Shown here in pieces: positions 1 through 5,564 of a stretch of DNA of 5,564 nt. The translations under genes and the position numbers were made by a program. Source of the stretch: Spirochaeta sp. GTDB lineage: Bacteria; Spirochaetota; Spirochaetia; Spirochaetales_E; Spirochaetaceae_B. The number at the start of each line of letters is the position of its first letter. Within the stretch, counting starts at the first letter, position 1. The stretch covers positions 1 to 5,564 of the forward strand of contig JAUUYD010000178.1 in the NCBI GenBank assembly GCA_030590585.1. The letters are read 5' to 3'. A model generated the notes under the pieces. The model saw only the letters and a program-made list of their open reading frames with translations. It did not search any database and was not told the DNA's origin.

Positions 1-2
1 TC

Positions 3-428
3 TGGGTTGTTGTAATGACAGCCGTCAGCGGCAAGCTTATCTTCAGTGATTTCGACCCCTATTATGCTCTCTTCCAGTTCTGGACAGGGGAAGTTGCTAT
101 TACAGGGTTTATAGCTCTTGGGCTTGTATTGCTGATGTCCATCTTTGTTGAGAGGCCATTCTGCCGCTATGCCTGTCCTTACGGAGCCTTTCTGGGCCTC
201 ACCAATCTCTTCCGTATCATGCCGATTCGCCGAAACGCGTCTACTTGTATATCGTGTTCCAAATGCGACAAAGCCTGTCCCATGGGAATTGATATATCAA
301 ATAAAGCAAGCATACGCGATCCCAACTGTATCAGCTGTCTCATCTGTACATCAGACGCAGTCTGCCCTGTTTCCGACACAGTTGAAATGAAAGTAATTCC
401 CTACAAGGAAATAAGAAATGAAAAATAA
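3..428 (+). CDS. NosR/NapH-type membrane 4Fe-4S protein (polyferredoxin), C-terminal part, 5' end outside window
   Basis: The frame is open from the left edge (W-V-V-V before the first Met at 15), so this is the C-terminal 141 residues of a longer protein and the ATG at 15 is probably internal. Counting from that Met, a hydrophobic segment (about 27-44) precedes a CX3CP motif, C50-RYA-C54-PYGA, as seen after the last membrane helices of NapH, NosR and CcoG-like proteins. Two 4Fe-4S sites follow: C78, C81, C84, C88-P (CX2CX2CX3CP) and C105, C108, C111, C117-P (CX2CX2CX5CP). Proteins of this family pass electrons between the quinone pool or membrane flavoproteins and periplasmic or cytoplasmic partners. 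The ferredoxin region is expected in the cytoplasm. The missing N-terminal part would hold further helices and possibly an FMN-binding domain. The last 11 bases overlap the next gene. The family is confident; the physiological partner is unknown. Confidence 0.85.
   Translation, partial: WVVVMTAVSGKLIFSDFDPYYALFQFWTGEVAITGFIALGLVLLMSIFVERPFCRYACPYGAFLGLTNLFRIMPIRRNASTCISCSKCDKACPMGIDISNKASIRDPNCISCLICTSDAVCPVSDTVEMKVIPYKEIRNEK
405..410 (+). promoter_or_regulatory. Ribosome binding site for the 418-1149 gene
   Basis: AAGGAA lies seven bases before the ATG at 418, inside the end of the polyferredoxin gene. It supports the overlapping start at 418 and suggests coupled translation of the two genes. 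Confidence 0.6.
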
Positions 429-1149
429 AGCTGCCCTTGTCGCTGTAGTGTTGGTAGTCTCTCTGATCGCCGGGGTCGGTATCGCTGAACTGACCGGTTA
501 CTGGAAAACAAAAAGCAGTAAAAATCCAAATAAATTCACAAGCGGGAAATTCACCGGGGAGAATGATCCCGGAGATATCCGGGGATCCTACAGTTTCAAC
601 GATATTGAAGCAGCCTTCGGGATACCGCCGGAAATAATGGCCGCGGCCTTCGGCCTGATTGGGGATGACCCCGGTATTCTTCAGGCCAAGAGCCTTGAAG
701 CAGCCTGGGGAGATTTGGAAGGCGGAGTGGAAATCGGCACCGATGCGGCCAAATTGTTCACAGCTCTCTGGACAGGACTTCCCTTCACAGCTGAAGAGAC
801 AACAGTTCTCCCGTTGGCGGCCGTTGAGATTCTTGAGACATATCAGCACATCGATACCCAAAAAGCTGCAGAGCTGCGCCTTACGGCAATAGCCCTTCCG
901 AATGCAGCTGGTGGTGAAGAACCAAGTTCTCCCAGCGAAGATCATGAACAGCCGGACCGTATGGTGCGCGGACTTACAACCTTTGGGGATTTAAAGGGAT
1001 GGGGTGTTACAGAAGAGATGTGGCTGGAGAAATTCGATCATCCCATGAGTTCGAAATCTTCCAGCCTGAAGGACTGGGCTGAAGAAACAGGGCTGCCGAT
1101 GTCGGATATCAAATCATCTGCTCAGGAGATGGTCGACTCCGAATCATAG
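418..1149 (+). CDS. Membrane-anchored protein with duplicated helical module, function unknown
   Basis: This gene encodes 243 residues. I cannot assign it to a named family. Residues 5-24 form one strongly hydrophobic segment after a short Lys-containing start (MKNK), read as an uncleaved signal anchor with the rest outside the cytoplasm. No lipobox Cys is present; the protein has no Cys at all. The soluble part contains two similar modules, about 53-115 and 182-240. Each begins I/V-R-G, then x3-F-x-D-I/L, then an F/W-G-I/V turn (R55-G56...F60..D62-I63...F67-G68 and R184-G185...F189..D191-L192..W195-G196), followed by predicted helices. A middle stretch (LWTGLPF at 117-123, LPLAAVEIL at 131-139) joins them, then an acidic, Ser/Pro-rich linker (about 161-180). 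The start is supported by AAGGAA at 405-410. The 11-base overlap with the polyferredoxin gene suggests a partner or accessory subunit of that protein. That role is inference. Confidence 0.85.
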   Translation: MKNKAALVAVVLVVSLIAGVGIAELTGYWKTKSSKNPNKFTSGKFTGENDPGDIRGSYSFNDIEAAFGIPPEIMAAAFGLIGDDPGILQAKSLEAAWGDLEGGVEIGTDAAKLFTALWTGLPFTAEETTVLPLAAVEILETYQHIDTQKAAELRLTAIALPNAAGGEEPSSPSEDHEQPDRMVRGLTTFGDLKGWGVTEEMWLEKFDHPMSSKSSSLKDWAEETGLPMSDIKSSAQEMVDSES

Positions 1150-1168
1150 TCAGGATATTCTAAGAATC

Positions 1169-2383
1169 ATGAGAAAAGGCTTCAAATTTCAAACAGTCGG
1201 GTCACTCTGGCCAGCCGTACTGATAGTGCTTCTCATCCTCGTTTTCTCGGCGGCCCTCCTTCGGGAAGGACGCCTCCGGGATATGGATATCGCCCGGTTG
1301 GGATCTCTGGAAGCCGCAACATCTATTGCCGAGGACGTCAGTGACGGCCAGGCTGTCGGTAAACTGGCCCCATCTGTAAGCGGATGGGGAATATACACAC
1401 CCGAGGGTACATCAGTAGCTGTTTGGGGTACCGCTCCTGACCGTTTATCATCAGTTCCTGCTGAAAAAGCTATCTCGGAGCTTGTGGTAAACAGCCATTT
1501 AAGGACGATTCGTACCTTGGCTTTCACCGGTACCCTGCATTCCGACGGGGAGACTGGTGTTCGGGGGCGCGGTTTCGGCATGCGCCGGCAGGTTCTTATT
1601 GACTGGGATATTCGGGAAGACGGAAATAACGGTATATGGAGAATTGCAGGAGCAGGGGGTCTCACCCTTCTGGCTATATCCTTACTCATAATGCAGCAGG
1701 TTTCGGCCCGGCGAATTGTGCGGCAGCACAGGCTGGTCCAGCTTGGACTGGCCGCCCGAACCCTCACCCACGAAATCAGGAACCCCCTCGGGGTATTAAA
1801 AGCCCAGCAGGCCCTGCTGAAAAAAATGCTGCCCCCGGAACATACTGGAAATCTTTCAATTATTGATGAGGAAATTAACCGTTTGAGTGCTCTTACAGAT
1901 AAGGTGAGGGATTGGCTGGCCGATCCTGCCGGAAATCCAGTAAGTTTTAATGCCTCGGAAGAACTGCACAGCATTCTCAAGCATCAGCCATGGGATCTTA
2001 ATACAGAAATTCCCCTCCCCGGCCCATCGGTTAAAATGGATCCGGCTCTTTTCTCTTCCGCAATAATTAATCTTGTACGAAATGCCGTTGAGAGTCAGGA
2101 GGAGACACCCGGAGCATCGCCGCCGGAAGTAACCCTTATGAACCATGGTAAAATGGTCCGTATTATTATCCTTGATCATGGAAAGGGGCTGCCGGAAGGG
2201 AATACAGAGAACCTGTTTAATCCATTTTTTACAACAAAAATCAAAGGGAGCGGTGTCGGTCTGGCTTTATCCCGGCAATTCATCGAAGCTGCCGGTGGAT
2301 CCTTGAAAATTGAGAATCACTTTTCAGACGGTATCAGGTCAGGAGTCCGGGTAATTGTGGAACTTCCCAGGGAGAAAACCTGA
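1169..2383 (+). CDS. Membrane sensor histidine kinase (NtrB/ZraS-like class)
   Basis: This gene encodes a 404-residue two-component sensor kinase. Helix 1 (about 13-31) and helix 2 (about 156-175) enclose an extracytoplasmic region of about 125 residues that I do not recognise; it contains a GIYTPEG stretch near 74-80. The kinase core is complete: the phosphoacceptor H-box HEIRNPL with His201, the N-box NLVRNAVES with Asn305, the G1 box DHGKGLP (336-342), the F-box NPFFTTK (351-357) and the G2 box GSGVGLAL (360-367). The ATP-binding domain ends normally. There is no obvious PAS, and any HAMP between helix 2 and the H-box is absent or too short to recognise. This architecture is typical of kinases that pair with NtrC-family regulators, and one is encoded immediately downstream with a 1-base overlap. 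The ribosome binding site is weak (AGGA at 1152-1155, 13 bases upstream), but no better start is seen. The ligand or signal is unknown; redox or respiratory sensing is suggested only by the neighbours. Confidence 0.93.
   Translation: MRKGFKFQTVGSLWPAVLIVLLILVFSAALLREGRLRDMDIARLGSLEAATSIAEDVSDGQAVGKLAPSVSGWGIYTPEGTSVAVWGTAPDRLSSVPAEKAISELVVNSHLRTIRTLAFTGTLHSDGETGVRGRGFGMRRQVLIDWDIREDGNNGIWRIAGAGGLTLLAISLLIMQQVSARRIVRQHRLVQLGLAARTLTHEIRNPLGVLKAQQALLKKMLPPEHTGNLSIIDEEINRLSALTDKVRDWLADPAGNPVSFNASEELHSILKHQPWDLNTEIPLPGPSVKMDPALFSSAIINLVRNAVESQEETPGASPPEVTLMNHGKMVRIIILDHGKGLPEGNTENLFNPFFTTKIKGSGVGLALSRQFIEAAGGSLKIENHFSDGIRSGVRVIVELPREKT
2369..2374 (+). promoter_or_regulatory. Ribosome binding site for the response regulator
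   Basis: AGGGAG lies eight bases before the ATG at 2383, inside the kinase gene. Together with the TGATG stop/start overlap it fixes the regulator start and points to translational coupling with the kinase. Confidence 0.65.
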
Positions 2384-3711
2384 TGCATATACTCATTGTC
2401 GATGATGAAGATAATCTCCGAAAAACTCTCTCACAGTATCTTTCATTGGAAGGATGGACCATTACCGAGGCCTCCAACGGTCTTTCCGCACGGAAACAGC
2501 TCGAAGAGCAAACCTTCGATGTCATCGTCCTGGATCTCCGAATGCCGGGAATGGATGGGCTGGAACTGCTGGATTGGATGACCAGTGAAGGACCATCCCT
2601 GCCGGTAGTGATGATGAGTGCCTACGGTGATGTGGGTGACGCCGTAAACGCGATGAAAACAGGTGCTTCCGATTATCTGGTAAAACCATTCGATCCTGAA
2701 GAACTTATAATTCGTATTAAGCGTGCTGCAAGAACGGCGCAGCCGCTGAAGATGCAGACTGAAACCGGAAAAAATGCCGGTTCGGAATCAGCCCCGATAT
2801 CCCTTGATCCGTCTATGCAGACAGTAATAGAGCTCCTGAATAAAGCCGCGCCCAGCGATGCAACCATACTTGTTACCGGGGAAAGCGGTACCGGAAAAGA
2901 AGTGGCGGCCCGATACATTCACCGAAAATCCCGGCGGGCACAAGGCCCCTTTATTCCCGTCAATCTGGGGGGACTGCCTGAGGGCTTAATAGAAAGCGAA
3001 CTCTTCGGATACGAAAAAGGGGCTTTTACCGGAGCCGACAGGCGCCGGATCGGGTATTTTGAAGCGGCCGGCGGCGGTACTCTTTTTCTGGATGAAATCG
3101 GGGAACTCCCCTCCGCCCTGCAGGTAAAGCTGCTTCGGTCTCTACAGGAAAAGAAAATTCAACGCCTCGGCGGAACCGGCATCATACCGGTGAATGTCCG
3201 TATTATCGCCGCAACAAATCGGAATCTGGAAAAAGCCGTTGCCGATGGATCTTTCAGAGAAGACCTGTTCTACCGAATCAACGTTATTAAAGCAAATATG
3301 CTCCCGTTGAGAGATAGACCTGCCGACATCATCTATCTGGCAAAATTGTTCCTGAATCGACTCTCTGAAACAGGCCGGACACAGATTACCGGTTTTTCTC
3401 AATCAGCCCTTGAAGTTCTTAGCGCATATGATTACCCCGGGAATGTCCGGGAATTGGAAAATATGATCGAGCGGGCTGTCATTCTGGCGGAAACAACCGT
3501 CCTCCAACCCCGGGATTTCACACTTCCCCACGATATTACATCGATACATGAAAAGCCGGCGGGAACCCTCAAACAGATGGAAATCCAAATGATTCGGGAG
3601 GCCCTGCTTCGAAATGAGGGTCACAGAGAAAAAACCGCTGGAGAGCTGGGTATTTCCAGAAAAACCCTCCTGAATAAAATGATATCTTTCGGGCTGCAAT
3701 CGAATGAATAA
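2383..3711 (+). CDS. NtrC-family sigma-54-dependent response regulator
   Basis: This gene encodes a 442-residue protein with the usual three domains. The receiver (about 1-115) has the acidic pair D7-D8, phosphoacceptor D51 in [11 protein letters not shown]79 and K101. The AAA+ domain (about 140-375) has Walker A GESGTGKE (166-173), the sigma-54 contact loop GAFTGA (213-218), Walker B with D237-E238, AATNR (276-280), the arginine-finger region FREDLFYR (291-298) and sensor [10 protein letters not shown] (351-358). A Fis-type helix-turn-helix occupies about 406-438 ([18 protein letters not shown]). All residues needed for phosphorylation, ATP hydrolysis and sigma-54 contact appear present. The usual VNCAA-like stretch before LIESELFG reads VNLGG (193-197), a mild departure. 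It should be phosphorylated by the kinase encoded just upstream and activate sigma-54 promoters. I see no TGGC-N8-TTGC-like promoter in the intergenic DNA here, so its targets lie outside, possibly upstream of this operon. Confidence 0.95.
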   Translation: MHILIVDDEDNLRKTLSQYLSLEGWTITEASNGLSARKQLEEQTFDVIVLDLRMPGMDGLELLDWMTSEGPSLPVVMMSAYGDVGDAVNAMKTGASDYLVKPFDPEELIIRIKRAARTAQPLKMQTETGKNAGSESAPISLDPSMQTVIELLNKAAPSDATILVTGESGTGKEVAARYIHRKSRRAQGPFIPVNLGGLPEGLIESELFGYEKGAFTGADRRRIGYFEAAGGGTLFLDEIGELPSALQVKLLRSLQEKKIQRLGGTGIIPVNVRIIAATNRNLEKAVADGSFREDLFYRINVIKANMLPLRDRPADIIYLAKLFLNRLSETGRTQITGFSQSALEVLSAYDYPGNVRELENMIERAVILAETTVLQPRDFTLPHDITSIHEKPAGTLKQMEIQMIREALLRNEGHREKTAGELGISRKTLLNKMISFGLQSNE

Positions 3712-3727
3712 AATTAGTTCAAACTAT

Positions 3728-3746
3728 TTATATTAGCCTATACTAC
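3728..3746 (+). promoter_or_regulatory. Possible DtxR/IdeR-type metalloregulator operator
   Basis: The 19 bases TTATATTAGCCTATACTAC match the classical box TTAGGTTAGCCTAACCTAA, as I recall it, at 14 positions, including the whole central TTAGCCTA. The sequence overlaps the TATACT -10 candidate, a position suited to repression, and precedes a metal-uptake gene. Dyad symmetry is imperfect: the central TAG-C-CTA and an outer TA pair are symmetric, but the positions between them are not. High AT content raises the chance of a fortuitous match, and no DtxR-family gene is in the window. Confidence 0.3.
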
Positions 3747-3789
3747 TATTGCAATTACTCCGACATAATGATTAAACTTTTATCAAATT

Positions 3790-3793
3790 GGAG
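3790..3793 (+). promoter_or_regulatory. Ribosome binding site deciding the ZIP transporter start
   Basis: GGAG lies six bases before the ATG at 3800. The alternative in-frame TTG at 3788 would overlap this site and lacks a site of its own, so 3800 is preferred. Confidence 0.65.
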
Positions 3794-3799
3794 TTAAAT

Positions 3800-4618
3800 A
3801 TGTTTATGGAATGGTTCAGAGAGCAGTCCCCGGTATTACAGGCCTTTATCGGTACATTGTTCACCTGGGGACTTACTGCTTTAGGCGCCGCCACGGTGTT
3901 CTTCTTTAAGGAAATTAAAGTCAAAGTTCTGGATGTTATGCTGGGTTTTGCCGCCGGTGTGATGATAGCTGCCAGTTACTGGTCGCTTTTGGCCCCGGCC
4001 ATCGCCCTCTCGGAAGAAATGGGTGGTGTTCCTCCATGGTTCCCAGCCGCTACAGGCTTTTTGCTGGGTGCTATTTTTCTCCGGGTGGCCGACAGGCTTA
4101 TTCCCCATCTCCATCTGGGTATGCCCATGGCGGATGCCGAAGGACCGAAAACGAGCTGGCAGAGAAGTGTACTGCTTGTCATGGCCATCACCCTGCACAA
4201 TATCCCCGAAGGGCTGGCTGTCGGTGTAGCATTCGGAGCTGTAGCCGTGGGATACCCCGGCGCCTCTCTAGCTGCGGCGATTGCCCTGGCTATCGGTATC
4301 GGGATTCAGAATTTCCCTGAGGGGCTGGCGGTTTCCGTTCCTCTGAGGCGGGAAGGACTCTCCCGCTGGAAATGTTTTACCTACGGGCAACTCTCCGGTA
4401 TGGTGGAACCCGTATTCGGTGTACTCGGCGCCCTGCTTGTTATACTGATGCGCCCCATACTTCCCTACGCCCTGGCCTTTGCCGCAGGCGCAATGATTTA
4501 TGTCGTTATTGAAGAACTCATCCCCGAAGCTCATGAGCATAAGAACATCGACATTGCCACGATGGGTGCCATTGTCGGGTTCACTGTTATGATGACCCTG
4601 GATGTCGCTTTGGGATAG
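3800..4618 (+). CDS. ZIP-family divalent metal transporter, GufA-like
   Basis: From the ATG at 3800 this gene encodes a 272-residue inner-membrane protein with about eight hydrophobic helices (roughly 11-36, 43-66, 82-99, 122-145, 155-180, 206-217, 220-240, 255-272). The length is normal for bacterial ZIP proteins. The two helices forming the metal site are clear: HNIPEG with H133, N134, P136, E137, and QNFPEG with Q170, N171, P173, E174. A further acidic motif EELIPEAH lies at 238-245. In known ZIP structures the helix 4 and 5 residues form a binuclear site for Zn and related ions, and the Q-N form of helix 5 fits the GufA branch better than ZupT with two His motifs. The likely role is uptake of Zn, Mn or Fe into the cytoplasm; the metal cannot be told from sequence. 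A weak His pair (H103, H105) sits in the short loop after helix 3. The gene has its own AT-rich upstream region and ends four bases from the convergent URO-D gene. Confidence 0.92.
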   Translation: MFMEWFREQSPVLQAFIGTLFTWGLTALGAATVFFFKEIKVKVLDVMLGFAAGVMIAASYWSLLAPAIALSEEMGGVPPWFPAATGFLLGAIFLRVADRLIPHLHLGMPMADAEGPKTSWQRSVLLVMAITLHNIPEGLAVGVAFGAVAVGYPGASLAAAIALAIGIGIQNFPEGLAVSVPLRREGLSRWKCFTYGQLSGMVEPVFGVLGALLVILMRPILPYALAFAAGAMIYVVIEELIPEAHEHKNIDIATMGAIVGFTVMMTLDVALG

Positions 4619-4622
4619 ATTC

Positions 4623-5564
4623 TCATTCAGGAGTTTCCAAAAAGCATTTTCGTGCGGTTTTCAGAATCCACCTGTAACGTTCCAGGTCGACATCAGGGGG
4701 TACGGAGTGATCCGAATGAAAGATGTAACCGCCCTTTTTGGCGATGGCAACTTTTGAGCGGATCTCTTCTTCCAGTTCATCCAGGGGGCCGGTCATCTTG
4801 ATTTCTGAAATATTTCCGTAAAACGCAAGTTTGGTTCCGTATTTTTTTCTCAGTTCAACAACATCCAGTCCTGCTGATGCCTGCAGGGGATTCATAACCC
4901 TTACACCGGCTTCGATAAGATCCGGAAAAACTAGCTCGGCATTACCGCAGCAGTGCATCCAGAAATCAATGTTATGAGCAGCCAGAAATTCACCAAGTCT
5001 GATGAATGACGGCTTGAAAATTGACCGCCAGGAGTCGGGAGAGAATAACATGCCCCTGGTTCCCCCAAGGTCATCAATTATGAAAAGGCCATCCGGTTTC
5101 ATCCCCATTTTCAGCCCGTACTTTAATACGTTTATGACAAGCTCAATATGGTATTCGGCCATTTCCGTTACCCAGGATGGGTCAAGCGCCGTATTCATCA
5201 ACAGTTCTTCGTATCCGCAGTGACGCCAGTTCGCTTCCCAGGGACCATAGACATTAAACAGCATATAGCGGCCTTGAGAATAGATTTCATTATACTTTCC
5301 AAGTACTTCCTGCCAGGAAGGATAGGCGTCGAAATGCTCAAAGTAGGAGGCGCTATCAATTCTGGCCGGCTCATTCGGATCGCCTGAGAACTTCCATCTG
5401 TGTTTATGAGAATCCCATTTTTCCCTGGAATCGGTCTTATGATCGAAGAAATGTATTGAACTGGCCTGATCCATCTTTTTTGTTGCCGTATACCCCCAGC
5501 GATCCTGGTAAGTGTACCAGGGGTTATCTCTGCTTATTACCTTCTGCTCAAATCGCGGTGAACA
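4623..5564 (-). CDS. URO-D superfamily protein (corrinoid methyltransferase-like, not haem HemE), 5' end outside window
   Basis: The frame is open to the right edge, so 313 C-terminal residues are visible and the N-terminus is missing. The Met at 5474 is probably internal, because the residues before it (including FEQKVISRD and a D-R-W-G-Y stretch) fit the early part of this family. Numbering from that Met, recognisable URO-D features are GPWEANWRHCGYEELLMN (77-94), DDLGGTRGMLFSPDSW (134-149), HCCGN (174-178), NPLQASAGLD (195-204), FYGNI (218-222) and HSDHSVPPDV (253-262). The H-x-C in HCCG sits where the MtaA/CmuA/MtbA methyltransferases carry zinc ligands. The C-terminal Cys ligand of those enzymes is replaced by an HSDHS motif. 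Such paralogues usually act, or are thought to act, in methyl transfer or small-molecule catabolism, not haem synthesis. The substrate is unknown and no corrinoid protein or methyltransferase partner is visible. The gene converges on the ZIP gene with a four-base gap. Confidence 0.88.
   Translation of the reverse strand, partial: CSPRFEQKVISRDNPWYTYQDRWGYTATKKMDQASSIHFFDHKTDSREKWDSHKHRWKFSGDPNEPARIDSASYFEHFDAYPSWQEVLGKYNEIYSQGRYMLFNVYGPWEANWRHCGYEELLMNTALDPSWVTEMAEYHIELVINVLKYGLKMGMKPDGLFIIDDLGGTRGMLFSPDSWRSIFKPSFIRLGEFLAAHNIDFWMHCCGNAELVFPDLIEAGVRVMNPLQASAGLDVVELRKKYGTKLAFYGNISEIKMTGPLDELEEEIRSKVAIAKKGGYIFHSDHSVPPDVDLERYRWILKTARKCFLETPE

Larger units (their letters stand above)
3712..3799 (+). 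promoter_or_regulatory. AT-rich promoter region of the ZIP transporter gene
   Basis: These 88 bases between the regulator stop and the transporter start contain only about 24% G+C, much less than the flanking genes. The best -10 candidate is TATACT at 3739-3744 (five of six to TATAAT). No -35 hexamer at normal spacing is convincing; TTCAAA at 3718-3723 is 15 bases away. CATAAT at 3764-3769 is a second -10-like hexamer. No sigma-54 (-24/-12) pattern and no hairpin-plus-T-run terminator for the upstream operon are visible, so read-through into the transporter gene is possible. Confidence 0.45.

Noticed and set aside
340..945. 201-codon open frame on the - strand
   Set aside because: It overlaps the ends of two well-supported + strand genes, has a Cys/Phe-rich composition with no motif, and no ribosome binding site was evident.
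1189..1980. 263-codon open frame on the - strand
   Set aside because: It lies wholly antisense to the clear histidine kinase, is rich in Ser and Arg with no recognisable domain, and reflects codon bias of the real gene.
3738..3753. TTGCA at 3749-3753 as the -12 part of a sigma-54 promoter
   Set aside because: The matching -24 GG is absent; the corresponding positions read CTATACT.
3748..3755. Palindrome ATTGCAAT in the intergenic region
   Set aside because: It does not extend beyond eight bases, and such short palindromes are expected in AT-rich DNA.
4190..4350. Similar HNIPEGLAV and QNFPEGLAV segments as a recent DNA repeat
   Set aside because: This is the normal family resemblance of ZIP helices 4 and 5; the nucleotide sequences have diverged.
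4643..4667. GCA-TTTTCG-TGC hairpin followed by GGTTTTC near the convergent stops
   Set aside because: The stem is only three pairs and sits within the URO-D coding region, so it is too weak for a terminator.
5002..5387. Short + strand open frames inside the URO-D gene
   Set aside because: They are antisense to conserved URO-D motifs and show no family features.

Overview
The window holds six protein-coding genes, two of them cut by the window edges, and no RNA genes, insertion sequences, CRISPR arrays or large repeats that I can see. A NosR/NapH-type iron-sulfur membrane protein, an NtrC-type sigma-54 activator and a non-haem URO-D family protein together suggest an anaerobic or facultative bacterium. 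Spirochaetota is my best guess from protein style, but it is weakly supported and should not be taken as an identification.

Left part (about 1-3711, + strand): four genes packed as one apparent operon. They are the C-terminal part of a membrane polyferredoxin, a small membrane-anchored protein with a duplicated helical module that I cannot assign to a named family, a membrane histidine kinase, and a sigma-54-dependent response regulator. The joints are an 11-base overlap, a 19-base gap and a 1-base TGATG overlap, so co-transcription and partial translational coupling are likely. The operon's promoter lies left of the window. The kinase and regulator form a cognate pair. Their linkage to an electron-transfer protein suggests, by inference only, that they sense or control a redox or respiratory function.

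Middle part (3712-4618, + strand): an 88-base, very AT-rich gap (about 24% G+C) separates the operon from a ZIP-family divalent metal transporter of the GufA type. The gap contains a TATACT -10-like hexamer overlapped by a 19-base sequence that matches the classical DtxR/IdeR metalloregulator box at 14 positions. That would make sense in front of a metal importer. The transporter start is best placed at 3800, behind a GGAG ribosome binding site.

Right part (4623-5564, - strand): most of a URO-D superfamily protein converges on the transporter with only four bases between the two stop codons. Its motifs resemble the corrinoid methyltransferase-like branch of the superfamily rather than true haem-pathway uroporphyrinogen decarboxylase. 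Its N-terminus lies beyond the right edge.
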